Shown here piece by piece: positions 15,320 through 25,352 of a stretch of 64,000 nucleotides of DNA; the stretch's first letter is position 1, and each line of letters starts with the position of its first letter. This stretch comes from JBAOHV01 sp037045265 (lineage in GTDB: Bacteria; Actinomycetota; Acidimicrobiia; Acidimicrobiales; Microtrichaceae). The notes beneath the pieces were generated by a model. The model was not told the origin of the DNA. It ran no database searches and saw nothing but the letters and a program-made list of their open reading frames with translations. The stretch spans positions 62,001-126,000 of the forward strand of contig JBAOHV010000016.1 in assembly GCA_037045265.1 (NCBI GenBank), in the 5' to 3' direction. The translations under genes and the position numbers were made by a program.

Positions 15320-16750
15320 GTGTCCTCACGCGCACTCGACACCGCGGTGACCGCCTTCGTCGACGACATCACCGCAGCGCTCGCACAGGCGACGGAGTCG
15401 CTGAGCGACGTCGACGTCGACGCGCTGCGACACGACGTGACCCAGGAGGCGTTCAACCTCTGCACGGCGATGGTCGACGCTGACGAACGCCACACTGTGC
15501 TGGAGCTGGAGTCGCTGATCGACGCGTTCGGACACCGCATGCCCGACACCCAACTGATCATGGCCACCCCTGCCGACCTTCGAGGCAGCTCCCTGGTGGT
15601 CGGACGGCGTCGATGGCTGGAAACTGACTCCGAGCTGTACGGCCTCCTGCTCGAAGCCGATGCCCGTCGCGGTTCACGCTTCGCCGACCGCTACTACGAG
15701 CGGAGCCTCGAGATCGCCCACGTGGTTGCGTCCTTGGACGTCATGCCCGCTGACTCGGAGCTCGCCGCCATCTCGGCGATGCGCACCCGGCTGCTAGCCG
15801 GGTTGCGCCGCCGCGGCCTGCCACCGCTCGTCCCCGTGGCCGGCCAGACCGGCTCAACCGGCGCCGACCGCGGCCCGACCGGCCAGGGCGGCCAGGGCGA
15901 CAGCCTCAGTTCCACGGATCTGCCCGACCCCCCGCCCCGCCCGCTCGAGGAGCTCCTGGCCGAGCTCGACGAGCTCGTCGGCCTTGCAGAGGTCAAGGCA
16001 CGCGTGCACCTCGTCGCCGACATGCTGCGCGTGCAGCGGCTCCGGGCGGAGCGGGGTCTCCCCACCATCGAGACATCTCACCACCTGGTTTTCACCGGCA
16101 ACCCCGGGACGGGCAAGACGACCGTTGCCCGGCTCCTCGCCCAGATCTACCGGACCCTCGGGGTGGTCGCTCGAGGCCACCTGGTCGAGACCGACCGTTC
16201 CGGTCTGGTGGCCGGCTACGTCGGTCAGACTGCCCCGATGGTCACCGCCAAGTTCGACGAGGCCGACGAGGGCATGCTCTTCATCGACGAGGCCTACACG
16301 CTGGCACGCGGCAACGAGACCGACTTCGGCCGCGAGGCAATCGACCAGATCGTCAAGCTCATGGAGGATCGGCGGGACCGAGTGGTGCTCGTCGTCGCCG
16401 GCTACCCCGAAGAGATGGACGGCCTGCTGTCGACCAACCCCGGGCTCCGGTCGAGGTTCCCCACTGTCATCGACTTCCCCGACTACAGCACCGACGACAT
16501 CGTCAGGATCGTCTCGACGATCGGGGCGAAACAGCGCTACGCGCTCGACGAGGCTGCTCGTCAGAAGCTCTGGAACGTCATCGACGCAACACCGCGCACC
16601 AAGGGGTTCGGCAACGCCAGGGTCGGCCGCAACCTCTACGAGGCCGCTATCAACCGACACGCCTCACGGATCGTGCGCCTCGAGGAGCACTCCGAGGACG
16701 TGCTGACGACGCTCACCGCTGACGACATTCCGGACTCGGTCGATTCATGA
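15320..16750 (+). CDS. CbbX/SpoVK-type AAA+ ATPase
   Basis: 476 residues from a GTG. The first 200 residues are an acidic helical domain followed by a Gly/Pro-rich linker (TGADRGPTGQGGQGD). The C-terminal AAA+ domain has Walker A GNPGTGKTT, Walker B GMLFIDEAY, a pore-like loop (GLVAGYVGQTA), sensor region VLVVAGYPEEM and Arg-finger region LRSRF. It belongs to the CbxX/CfxQ group, whose members remodel protein complexes: RuBisCO activase CbbX, sporulation SpoVK and EccA of type VII secretion. The partner here is unknown. It opens a tight run with two exported binding-protein-like genes. Confidence 0.85.
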   Translation: MSSRALDTAVTAFVDDITAALAQATESLSDVDVDALRHDVTQEAFNLCTAMVDADERHTVLELESLIDAFGHRMPDTQLIMATPADLRGSSLVVGRRRWLETDSELYGLLLEADARRGSRFADRYYERSLEIAHVVASLDVMPADSELAAISAMRTRLLAGLRRRGLPPLVPVAGQTGSTGADRGPTGQGGQGDSLSSTDLPDPPPRPLEELLAELDELVGLAEVKARVHLVADMLRVQRLRAERGLPTIETSHHLVFTGNPGTGKTTVARLLAQIYRTLGVVARGHLVETDRSGLVAGYVGQTAPMVTAKFDEADEGMLFIDEAYTLARGNETDFGREAIDQIVKLMEDRRDRVVLVVAGYPEEMDGLLSTNPGLRSRFPTVIDFPDYSTDDIVRIVSTIGAKQRYALDEAARQKLWNVIDATPRTKGFGNARVGRNLYEAAINRHASRIVRLEEHSEDVLTTLTADDIPDSVDS

Positions 16751-16763
16751 AGCGCAGCACCTC

Positions 16764-17762
16764 GTGAAACGCGTCGCCGCGATCGCCGCCGCAGTCGCAA
16801 TGGTCGCCGGAGCGTGGGCTGTTCGCGACGCCGTCGACGGCCGGGGTCAGAATGACGCCCCCGGCGGCGGTTCGGTTCCCGAGCAGATTCGGATGACCTG
16901 CGCCACCGAGCTCGAGGCCGTCTGCCGACAGCTCGCCCGGTCGACCCCGGGTCTCGACGTCGAGATCGAGGATCCGGGGCTCACCGCGGACCGCCTCGCT
17001 GTGCTCGAAGCTCTGGCCGACCCCGGCTTCGACGTCTGGCTGGCTGACGGTCCGTGGGCCGAGATGGTGGCCGACGACCGGTCGTTCGGCGACCAGCACG
17101 GCGACGTGCTCGGCGAGCCCTCACCCGTGATCGCCCGCTCCCCGGCCGTGATCGCTCTGCGCTCCGACCAGCAGAGAACGCTCGAGTCCGGCTGCGGTGG
17201 CGCCATCACCTGGCAGTGCATCGGCGAACAGACCGGATCGCTGAGGGTCGGGCTGAGCACTCCTGACCGTGGCGATGGGCTCGTTGCCCTTGCCAACGCC
17301 ACGGCCAGCCACTTCGGCGACACCAGCTACTCGGTGTTGGACTTCGAGGAGCCCGGCTTCACGCAGTGGTTCGGCCAGCTCACGGGGCTCAGCCGGCGAA
17401 CCGACCTCGGCCGACGCTCCGCGCTGGCGACCGCTGTCGGCCAGGCGGGCTCCTTCAACGTCGTCGGTGCGTCGGAGGCCGAGGCGATCTCCCTGCTACG
17501 CGACCGGGATGACTGGATCGCCATCTACCCTGAACCCATGTCGACAGCCGATGTGCAACTGGTCCCCAGGGCCGGACTCGACCGCGACGCCGTGCTCGAG
17601 ATCCTCGAGTCACCGACCGAGAAGGTCCTGACATCTTCTGGCTGGCGCAGCACCACGGCGACCGGCACGAGCGACATGCCTGCGGGTGCACCAGCTGACC
17701 TTCCCCCCGACGCCGGCCTCCCGTCATCCGGCGTCCTGAACGCACTGAGGGACCTGTGGTGA
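16764..17762 (+). CDS. Exported solute-binding-protein-like protein
   Basis: 332 residues. The N-terminus VKRVAAIAAAVAMVAGAWAV is a signal peptide or membrane anchor without a lipobox Cys. The rest resembles a periplasmic binding fold of the molybdate/ABC type (DPGFDVWLADGPWAEMV, SPAVIALRSD, GASEAEAISLLRDRDDWIAI). No metal or ligand signature is obvious. The GTG is 13 bases after the AAA+ stop, and the stop overlaps the next start (GTGA). A ligand or sensor role outside the membrane is inference. Confidence 0.65.
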   Translation: MKRVAAIAAAVAMVAGAWAVRDAVDGRGQNDAPGGGSVPEQIRMTCATELEAVCRQLARSTPGLDVEIEDPGLTADRLAVLEALADPGFDVWLADGPWAEMVADDRSFGDQHGDVLGEPSPVIARSPAVIALRSDQQRTLESGCGGAITWQCIGEQTGSLRVGLSTPDRGDGLVALANATASHFGDTSYSVLDFEEPGFTQWFGQLTGLSRRTDLGRRSALATAVGQAGSFNVVGASEAEAISLLRDRDDWIAIYPEPMSTADVQLVPRAGLDRDAVLEILESPTEKVLTSSGWRSTTATGTSDMPAGAPADLPPDAGLPSSGVLNALRDLW

Positions 17763-19592
17763 ACACACGACGTGGCTCGGCCACCAGGGTCCTGGCGGCC
17801 GTCGCCCTCTGCGGTCTCGTAGCGGGAGCATGCGGCGGCGACGACTCCGCCGGATCGACGATCCCCGACCCCCGTCGCAGCGACTGCATCACCGTCGACA
17901 CCGCGGTCAGCTCCGAGAAGGTGGAGCTACTGACCGATCTGGCAGAGCGCTTCAACTCGTCGGACGAGGCGACCGTCGACGGCGAGTGCGTCTACGTGGA
18001 GGTGCGTTCCAAGGCCTCCGGTGGTGCCGCAACCGCTCTCACCGAAGGGTGGGACGAAGCAGCGGACGGGCCGCGCCCGGTGATCTGGTCGCCGGCTGCC
18101 AGCTCGTGGGGGACGATCCTGAACCAGCGTCTAAGCGAAGCCGGCGACGAGCCCATGGCACCGGCAGACCCGACGCCCTTCATGCTGACTCCGCTGGTCA
18201 TCGCCATGCCCGAGCCGATGGCAGAGGCGCTCGGATACCCGGACCAGCCGATCGGCTGGCGCCAGATCCTGGACCTGGCCACGTCCGAGACGGGATGGGC
18301 GGACTACGGACACCCTGAGTGGGGCCAGTTCAAGCTCGGCAAGACCAACCCCAACTACTCGACCTCCGGCCTGTCAGCGCTGATCGCGCAGACCTACGCG
18401 GCTACGGGTACCACCTCGGGGCTCTCCGGCGAGGATCTGGCGAACCCGGCAGTCGTGCAGTTCGGCACGGACATCGAGTCATCCGTCGTCCACTACGGCG
18501 ACATCACCATGACGTTCCTGAACAACTGGTTCAGGGCGGACCGCCGCGGAACGGCGCTCACCTACGCCAGCGCCGTGGCCGTCGAGGAGAAGTCCGTCAT
18601 CGACTACAACAGCGGCAACCCCGACGGAGTCCTGAGCCAGGGCGAGGAGCCGCGCAAGCCCCGCACGCCGCTCGTGGCCATCTACCCGACCGAGGGAACC
18701 CTCTACTCCGACAACCCGTTCTTCATCCTCGACGCCGAATGGGTCTCGCCCCGCCGAGCGCGAGGCCGCCGAGAAGTTCCAGGCATTCGTGCAACTGCCG
18801 GAGAACCAGGTGCGCGTGCTGGAGTACGGCTTCAGGCCCGGCAATCCCGAGGTACGTATGGGAGCGCCGATCGAGCTGGCCAACGGAGTGGACCCGTCCA
18901 AGCCCTCGACCCTGCTCGAGGTCCCGAGTGGTCAGGTCATGAACAGCCTGCTCGACGCGTGGGCGGTCCAGCGCAAGGGCGCACGAGTGCTCATGGTGCT
19001 CGACGTGTCCGGCTCGATGGGAGAACCCGCCGACCTCGACGACCCGAACGGACCCACCAAGCTCGACCTGGCCAAACGGGCCGTGATCGAAGGAATCGAC
19101 GACTTCAAGTCCGACGACCAGGTGGGGCTGAGGATCTTCACGACCGACGGCAACGACAAGGCGCTGGTCACCGACCTGAGCCCGATCGCGCCCATCGGGG
19201 CACAACGGGAGTCCCTGATCCGACAGGTCGACTCCCTCACTCCCCTGTCGGGTACACCGCTCTACAAGGTCGCCCACGAGAGCTACGCCCAGATGCTCGA
19301 GGGCTACGACCCGGAGCTCATCAACGCGGTGATCCTGCTGACCGACGGCCAGAACGACGACGGAACCCCCGCCGACGATGCACGCCAGTTCGCGGAGCTC
19401 CTCGCCGACGTGAAGAACAACAGCGACGGCGAGTCCGCCCGCAACGTCCGCATCTTCACACTCGCCTACGGCACAGGCACCGACCCGGCTGAACTCCGCC
19501 AGATCGCCGAGGCATCGAACGCGACCGCCTACCAGGCCGGCGACGCGACCACGATCAACAAGGTGTTCGCCGCCGTCGTCAGCAACTTCTGA
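17759..19592 (+). CDS. Binding-protein/VWA-domain lipoprotein, one frame break
   Basis: About 610 residues when the break is mended. Signal peptide with a Cys at the end of ALCGLVAGACGG, so probably a lipoprotein. Residues about 35-350 resemble an extracellular solute-binding protein (VIWSPAASSWGTIL, TPFMLTPLVIAMPEPMAEAL). The last 210 residues are a von Willebrand A domain with a complete MIDAS motif (VLDVSGSMGE, later LTDGQND), which binds a metal and protein ligands. One extra C in the CCCC at 18748-18751 shifts the frame between EWVSP and AEREAAEKFQ. Same operon as the AAA+ ATPase. Confidence 0.85.
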
Positions 19593-19610
19593 TCCGTACA
19601 GGGGGGCCGA

Positions 19611-21971
19611 ATGGGGCACGAACGTGCAAGCTCGACCGGCGATGCCGAGGTCGAGGCCGAGATCCGTTGGACCGAGCACGCAGTTGCCCACATACGCTCT
19701 TCCACCTGGCAGGGCCTGGGCTTCGGCCAGGGTTGGGCGATCGCCGGCGATCACCTGCCGACGATCGCCGATCAGATCGTCAAGGTGCGCAGCGAAAGAG
19801 CGCTCTTCCACGGCGCCGGGCTCGGCGAGCACCACCTCGCTTCGGACCTCGGCTACCTGGCGCTCGGAGTCACCTCGAGGGCGGAGGAGCTCCGCGATGC
19901 CCAGCCAGAGTGGATCCGCGAGCTCGTCGCCGGGTACGTCGACGGCTACAACCGCCGGTTGGTGGAACTGACCGAACAGGAGTCGCTCCCCCGGTGGTGT
20001 GCCGGGGCGGAGTGGATCCGCCCGATCGACGAGATCGACCTGTATGCGTACCTGGTCGACGTTGCACTGATGGGCAGCGGCCGGAACCTCGTGCACCTGA
20101 TCGGCTGGGCCCGTCCCCCCGGACGCGACGGCCCTCATCCCGCCGCCTCGCTGGCAGCGCTCGGCGGAACCACGCCTGCGTCCAACGGGTGGGCCGTCGG
20201 GGGTGATGTCACCGCGTCCGGAGGCGGGATAGTGCTGGCCAACCCGCACTTCCCCTGGGGTGGCGAAGCCCGCTTCTGGGAGTGCCACCTGACGATTCCC
20301 GGTCAGCTCGACTGCTACGGCGTGTCGCTGCTCGGCGCCCCGGGCATCCAGATGGGCTTCAACCACCACGTGGCTTGGACTCACACCTTCTCCAAGGGGC
20401 ACCGCTTCACGCTGTACCAGCTGTCGCTCGCCGACGGCTCGCCGACCTCGTACCACTACGGAGCGGACGTCAGGGACATGACCGGAGCCGATCACACGGT
20501 GCGGGTGCTCGGCGAGGACTCTGCGGTGCACGCCGAGACGCGCACGATGTGGCGCACCCACCACGGACCGATGCTCAACATGCCGATGCTCGGCTGGGGT
20601 GAACAGGTCGGCTTCTCGTACCGCGACGCGAACATCGACAACACCGGGATCCTCGAGCAGTTCATGGGCATGGCCATGGCCGACGACCTGGGCGAGTTCC
20701 GACAGGTGTTCCATCAGGTCAAGGCGTTGCCGTGGGTCAACACCCTGGCGGTCGACCGCTCCGGTGACGCCTGGTACTCGGACCAGTCAGCGACCCCCTC
20801 GCTCTCGGACGCCGCCACGGCGCGCTTCCTGGCGCGCCTCGACGAAGACCTGATCGCCGCGCTCGCCTTCCAGAACCGGATCGCGCTGCTCGACGGCAGC
20901 GAACCCGATGACGAGTGGGTCATCCATGACGACGCCCGCTCCGCCGGGCTCGAACCTCCGACACGACTGCCCGAGATGTTCGTGCGCGACGTAGTGGTCA
21001 ACACGAACGACTCCCACTGGCTTTCGCACCCGGCACGGACGCTCGAGGGCCATCCGGTGCTGTGCGGGCTCGAACGGACCGCCAGGAGCCTGCGGACCCG
21101 CCAGAACCTCCGTCTGGCTCGGGCGTTGGCACAGCGTGGCGGTGTCACGGTCCACGACGTGCTCGCCGCCGTGTTCGACAACGCCAGCTTGTCGGCCGAA
21201 CTGCTGCGCGACGGTGTGGTGCAGCGATGTCGGGCTGCCGGCAAGGTCCTGGTCGACGGCGTAGTGGTCGACCTGGGACACGCTGCGGACGTACTCGAAG
21301 CATGGGATGCCAGCGCCGGGCTGGACTCGGTCGGCGTGGTGCTGTGGAGAGAGTTCATGTGCCGCTTCGACGACACCTCCTGGCGTGAGGGCACAGCGCT
21401 GTTCGCGGTCGGCTTCGACCCCGACGACCCCGTCGACACCCCTCACTCGCTCGCCGACGCTCCCGGTGATGGCGTCGATCCGATCGTGCTGGCTGTCGCC
21501 GGTGCCATCGACGCGCTGCGCGGCGCCGGGGTCGGCATAGACGTCCCGCTGCGCGATGTGCAGTGGGCCATGCGCGGTTCGACGCGGGTTGCGGTGCACG
21601 GCGGCGGCGAAGCAGAGGGTCTGCTCAACGTCCTGGCACCCGTCGGCGCCCTGGCCTCCAGCACCCTCGAGCCACCGACCGAGTCCAATCCTCTCCGGCC
21701 GGGACACGAACGTACCGGCCTGGCCGACGGCGGGTATCAGTGCAACTACGGCACGAGCTTCCTGATGGCGGTCGAGATGACACCTGATGGTCCCGATGCC
21801 GTCGGCCTGCTCGCGTACGGCCAGAGCGGCGACGTCGACTCGCCCCACCACATCGACGCAACGCTGGCCTTCGCTGACGCGAAGGTACGACCGCTCAGGT
21901 TCCACGACGATCAGATAGCCGCTGCGCCGGGGCTGCGAACAGAGGTGGTGCGTCCGGGGCGGCCAGTCTGA
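19611..21971 (+). CDS. Penicillin acylase-family Ntn-hydrolase
   Basis: 786 residues, typical for the family. These enzymes cleave amides such as beta-lactam side chains, acyl-homoserine lactones or lipopeptides after self-cleavage that frees an N-terminal Ser. The likely nucleophile is Ser191 in TTPASNGWAVGG, followed by the conserved LANPHFPW, MGFNHHVAWTHT and QNLRLARAL regions. No signal peptide is visible at the N-terminus, unusual because many relatives are exported; a different start or cytoplasmic location is possible. An AGGGGGG stretch precedes the ATG. Real substrate unknown. Confidence 0.85.
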   Translation: MGHERASSTGDAEVEAEIRWTEHAVAHIRSSTWQGLGFGQGWAIAGDHLPTIADQIVKVRSERALFHGAGLGEHHLASDLGYLALGVTSRAEELRDAQPEWIRELVAGYVDGYNRRLVELTEQESLPRWCAGAEWIRPIDEIDLYAYLVDVALMGSGRNLVHLIGWARPPGRDGPHPAASLAALGGTTPASNGWAVGGDVTASGGGIVLANPHFPWGGEARFWECHLTIPGQLDCYGVSLLGAPGIQMGFNHHVAWTHTFSKGHRFTLYQLSLADGSPTSYHYGADVRDMTGADHTVRVLGEDSAVHAETRTMWRTHHGPMLNMPMLGWGEQVGFSYRDANIDNTGILEQFMGMAMADDLGEFRQVFHQVKALPWVNTLAVDRSGDAWYSDQSATPSLSDAATARFLARLDEDLIAALAFQNRIALLDGSEPDDEWVIHDDARSAGLEPPTRLPEMFVRDVVVNTNDSHWLSHPARTLEGHPVLCGLERTARSLRTRQNLRLARALAQRGGVTVHDVLAAVFDNASLSAELLRDGVVQRCRAAGKVLVDGVVVDLGHAADVLEAWDASAGLDSVGVVLWREFMCRFDDTSWREGTALFAVGFDPDDPVDTPHSLADAPGDGVDPIVLAVAGAIDALRGAGVGIDVPLRDVQWAMRGSTRVAVHGGGEAEGLLNVLAPVGALASSTLEPPTESNPLRPGHERTGLADGGYQCNYGTSFLMAVEMTPDGPDAVGLLAYGQSGDVDSPHHIDATLAFADAKVRPLRFHDDQIAAAPGLRTEVVRPGRPV

Positions 21972-22025
21972 CGATGTTCGCCGGTGGTTCCCACATCGGG
22001 CCGGGGGCTGCAAGCATGGAAGGTC

Positions 22026-22793
22026 ATGTCCTCGTTCCGTGACCGGTTCCTGACACCGAAGGTGGCCCGTGCCATAACCTCGCCGTCGGCGATCCTCGCT
22101 ACCGGTGCGGGCGCAGCCGCGGGGATCCTGGCATTCGGCAATCCTGTGGGGGCCATCGCTGTCGGTTTGGGGGCGTTCGCCGTCCGGGTGCTGGCCGCGG
22201 TTCCCCGCAACGACGACGATCCGGGTGTGGATCTCCGCCGGCTCAAGGACCCGTGGCACACCTTGATGCGTGAGATCCTCGACGCCCGCCGTCGGTTCGA
22301 TCGCGCAGGGTCCACGGTCAAGGCGGGCCCGCTCAGGGATCGGCTGGGAGACGTGGGAGAGCGTCTGGGCACTGCGGTGCACGAGGCATGGAAGACCGCT
22401 CTGGCCGGCCAGTCGCTATCCGACGCCAGGGCCCAGATCGACGGGGGCCGGATCCACGCGGAGCTGGCCGCCGCCCGTCGTTCCCCCGAGACGGTCCGCT
22501 CCGGTCAGACGATCGCTGCCATCGAGGCGCAGCTGGCGGCAGCAGAACGTATGGACAAGACGATCGCCGATGCGTACGACCGGCTGCGCCTGCTCGACGC
22601 TCGGATCGACGAGACGGTGACCCGCACCGTCGAGTTGTCGGTCAGCCAGACCGACGACGCGGCCGTTGCGGGTCTCGGCGACGAGGTCGACTCGATCGTC
22701 GGCGACATGGAGGCCCTGCGTCAGGCCATCGAGGAGACACGCGGTGTCGGACGGCCCGCGGCAGGTCCTTCGACAGGTCCGACGGCCTCGTGA
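22026..22793 (+). CDS. Hypothetical protein with hydrophobic N-terminal segment
   Basis: 255 residues, not recognised. Residues about 20-60 are hydrophobic and Gly/Ala-rich (SAILATGAGAAAGILAFGNP, AVGLGAFAVRVLAA) and could form one or two membrane spans. The remaining 190 residues are long charged helices with coiled-coil character (IAAIEAQLAAAERMDKTIAD, RLRLLDARIDETV). A GGAAGG ribosome site lies just before the ATG at 22026. Its stop overlaps the murJ start, which suggests a membrane-linked or cell-wall role. Confidence 0.65.
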   Translation: MSSFRDRFLTPKVARAITSPSAILATGAGAAAGILAFGNPVGAIAVGLGAFAVRVLAAVPRNDDDPGVDLRRLKDPWHTLMREILDARRRFDRAGSTVKAGPLRDRLGDVGERLGTAVHEAWKTALAGQSLSDARAQIDGGRIHAELAAARRSPETVRSGQTIAAIEAQLAAAERMDKTIADAYDRLRLLDARIDETVTRTVELSVSQTDDAAVAGLGDEVDSIVGDMEALRQAIEETRGVGRPAAGPSTGPTAS

Positions 22794-24522
22794 GCACCAC
22801 CTCAGGCAGACCGACTCACGGCGAAACGGCCGACTGGGGCTCCGGCTGGGCCGACGAGACCTGGGCCGACGAGACCTGGGCCGACGAGACCTGGGCCGAC
22901 GAGGCATCAGCAGAGGAACCCATCGGCACGGCACCGGTCGGGTCACGCAGTCTGCTGGCAGCGAGCGCCGCGCCTGCAGTCGGCACGGCCCTGTCAAGGA
23001 TCACCGGACTCGGCCGTGTCGCCGCTCTCACCGCGGCGCTGGGTCTGACCTCACTCGCTGACGTCTACAACCTGGCCAACACGGCGCCGAACATCCTCTA
23101 CGAGCTGGTCATAGGCGGAGTTCTCTCGTCGACGCTGGTGCCGCTGTTCATCCACGCCAACGACACCAAGGCCCGCGACGCCGATGACGACTCGGCATCG
23201 GTGATCGTGACCGTCTCGTTCGTCGCTATCACCGTGCTCGCCATCGTTGCGGTGCTGCTGGCGCCGCTGGTCAACATGGCGTTCTCGTGGTCGCTCGACG
23301 GGGCCGAGCGTGCTCGTCAGCAGGCGATCGGAGATGACTTCCTGATCCTCCTGCTGCCCCAGATCTTCTTCTACGGGATGATGACCCTGGGCACGGCGCT
23401 GCTCCACGCCAAGCGGCGCTTCGCCGCGCCTGCCTTCGCGCCCGTGCTCACCAACGTCGTGATCTCTGCCGCGGCGTTGTCGGTGTACTTCTTCCTCGAT
23501 GATGACGGCCCTTCGTCGCTGCGCACCGTCTGGGTCCTTGGGCTCGGCACGACAGCAGGCATCGCTGCCATGGCGGTCGCCCTGTTGCCCGCGGTTCGCC
23601 GATCCGGAACCGAGCTGCGCTGGTCCTTCCAGCCGCGTCATCCCGCCATCTCGTCGGTCCTACGTCTGTCCGGCTGGACGGTCGGCTTCGCCATGGCGAA
23701 CCAGGTCTCCCTCCTGATCGTCCTGACGCTCGCCCGTGGCGTTGGCGTGGGCGCCGTCTCCGCCTACCAGTACGCCTTCATCTTCTTCCAACTCCCCTAC
23801 GGCCTGATCGCGGTCTCGCTGATGACCGCCGTGCTCCCGGAACTGGCGACCGCCGCGGCGACAACGACGACCAACGATTCGCCGAACGGTTCCACGAGGG
23901 GCTCGGGCTCCTGTTGACGTTCATGCTGCCAGCAGCCGGTGCCTATCTGTTCATAGGTCGTCCCCTCGTCGAAATGCTGCTCCAGCGGGGCGAGTTCGAC
24001 GCTGGCGCCACCCAGACCACCGCCGAGATGCTGACCGGCTTCAGTCTCGGATTGCCAGCGTTCGCGGTGTTCCTCTACTGCGTGCGAGCGTTCCACGCCC
24101 GGCGCAACACCAGAACCCCATTCATGCTGAACGTGTTCGAGAACGTCCTCAACGTCGTGCTGGTGCTGCCGTTGGTCGCGATGATGAGCGCGAGCGGGCT
24201 GTCCGTCGCGTACTCGATCGCCTACTGGGTCGCAGCCGTGGCCGCGCTCCTGGTGCTGAACCGCCACGTCCCTGGCCTGATCCAGCTCGGATGGCTGCGG
24301 CCACTCGGCAGGAGCGTGCTGGTGACAGCAGCCGTTCTCGTGTGGGTCGGAGTAGCGATGCGCTATGTCGAGCTCGACAGCGCCATCGGCCAGGTGGTGC
24401 TCTGCGTGGCAGTCGGCGGGATCGCGTTCGCAGCGGCGACGCTGCTCGTGCGCCCACCGGGATTCGAACCGGTCGCTGGCCGGCTGGCCTCGAGGTTGCG
24501 CAGGATCCGTCCGGAATCCTGA
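22790..24522 (+). CDS. murJ: Lipid II flippase MurJ, one frame break
   Basis: About 577 residues, polytopic membrane protein of the MOP/MviN family that moves lipid II across the membrane for peptidoglycan synthesis. The typical core begins at SRITGLGRVAALTAALG and includes LYELVIGGVLSSTLVPLF and the YQYAFIFFQLPYGLIAVS motif. The N-terminus carries an extra acidic tail with four copies of WADE(T/A). The frame breaks near 23855 (one base missing), after which GDNDDQRFAERFHEGLGLLL continues normally. GTG start overlaps the upstream stop (GTGA). Confidence 0.9.
22847..22906 (+). repeat. Four 15-base tandem repeats in the murJ N-terminus
   Basis: TGGGCCGACGAGACC is repeated three times without change and a fourth time as TGGGCCGACGAGGCA, giving WADET-WADET-WADET-WADEA in the protein. 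The exact identity suggests recent slippage expansion; copy number may vary among strains. Confidence 0.9.
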
Positions 24523-24541
24523 GAGCTCCGGGAACCTGGCG

Positions 24542-24547
24542 TAGGCT
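24542..24547 (+). promoter_or_regulatory. Leaderless promoter of the pspA-like gene
   Basis: TAGGCT ends 7 bases before the ATG at 24555 and no ribosome site is present, so this gene has its own transcript start rather than depending on murJ. Confidence 0.5.
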
Positions 24548-24554
24548 CGCACCC

Positions 24555-25343
24555 ATGTTCAAGGCGTTGAAGAAATGGTGGAAGTACATGGGGGCGAAGG
24601 TCTCCAGTGTCTTCAACGAGAAGGCGGACCCGAAGGTCCAGCTCGAGCAGGCGATCGCCGAGGCCCAGGATCAGCACCGCCGCCTCAAGGAGCAGGCGGC
24701 GAACGTGATCGCCAACCAGAAGCAGACCGAGATGCGCCTCAGCGCTGCACTCGACGAGCTCGAGAAGCTCAACCGCAACGCCCAGCAAGCGGTTCTCATG
24801 GCTGACGAGGCGGCTACGGCGGGCGACACTGCTCGCGCCGCCGAGATGACCTCGGCCGCTGAAGCGTTCGCCAACCAGCTCATCGCCAAGGAGGCAGAAG
24901 TCGAGAACCTCAAGACGATGTCGTTGCAGTCGACCCAGGCCTCCGACCAGGCCAAGGCCGCCGTCAGCCAGAACGCCCGTGTCCTCCAGCAGAAGCTCGC
25001 CGAGAAGCAGCAACTGCTGTCCCAGCTCGATCAGGCGAAGATGGCAGAGCAGATGAACACGGCCATGGCCTCGCTCACTGAGACCGTCGGCAGCGACGTG
25101 CCGACACTGGCCGAGGTCCGCGAGAAGATCGAGGCGAGGTATGCCAAGGCCGAGGGCATGAGCGAGATCCAGGGCATGTCCGTCGAGTCCAAGATGCTCG
25201 AGGTCGAGCAGGCATCCGCGAGCGTCGCTGCACAGGCCCGCCTGAGCGAGATCCGCTCCAAGCTCGGCATCGCCGACACTCCAACGGCCCAGCCCACAGC
25301 GGACCCTGCTCAGGACGCAGCCGGCAGCGGCCAGGACGGCTGA
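24555..25343 (+). CDS. PspA/IM30-family membrane-associated protein
   Basis: 262 residues, nearly all alpha-helix with long coiled coils: KVQLEQAIAEAQDQHRRLKE, then QKQTEMRLSAALDELEKLNR. The N-terminus (MFKALKKWWKYMGAKVSSVF) is an amphipathic helix that in PspA and Vipp1 binds membrane lipids. Family members form rods or rings that stabilise the membrane under envelope stress. The last 25 residues are disordered (Pro/Ala/Gln-rich). Its position after murJ fits an envelope role. Convergent with proB. Confidence 0.88.
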   Translation: MFKALKKWWKYMGAKVSSVFNEKADPKVQLEQAIAEAQDQHRRLKEQAANVIANQKQTEMRLSAALDELEKLNRNAQQAVLMADEAATAGDTARAAEMTSAAEAFANQLIAKEAEVENLKTMSLQSTQASDQAKAAVSQNARVLQQKLAEKQQLLSQLDQAKMAEQMNTAMASLTETVGSDVPTLAEVREKIEARYAKAEGMSEIQGMSVESKMLEVEQASASVAAQARLSEIRSKLGIADTPTAQPTADPAQDAAGSGQDG

Positions 25344-25352
25344 GCTCTGCGA

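Noticed and set aside
18723..20714. A 663-codon open frame on the minus strand opposite the VWA and acylase genes
   Set aside because: It is the high-GC shadow of two well-supported genes on the plus strand, and its translation has no domain pattern. The same applies to the long frame at 20787-22382.
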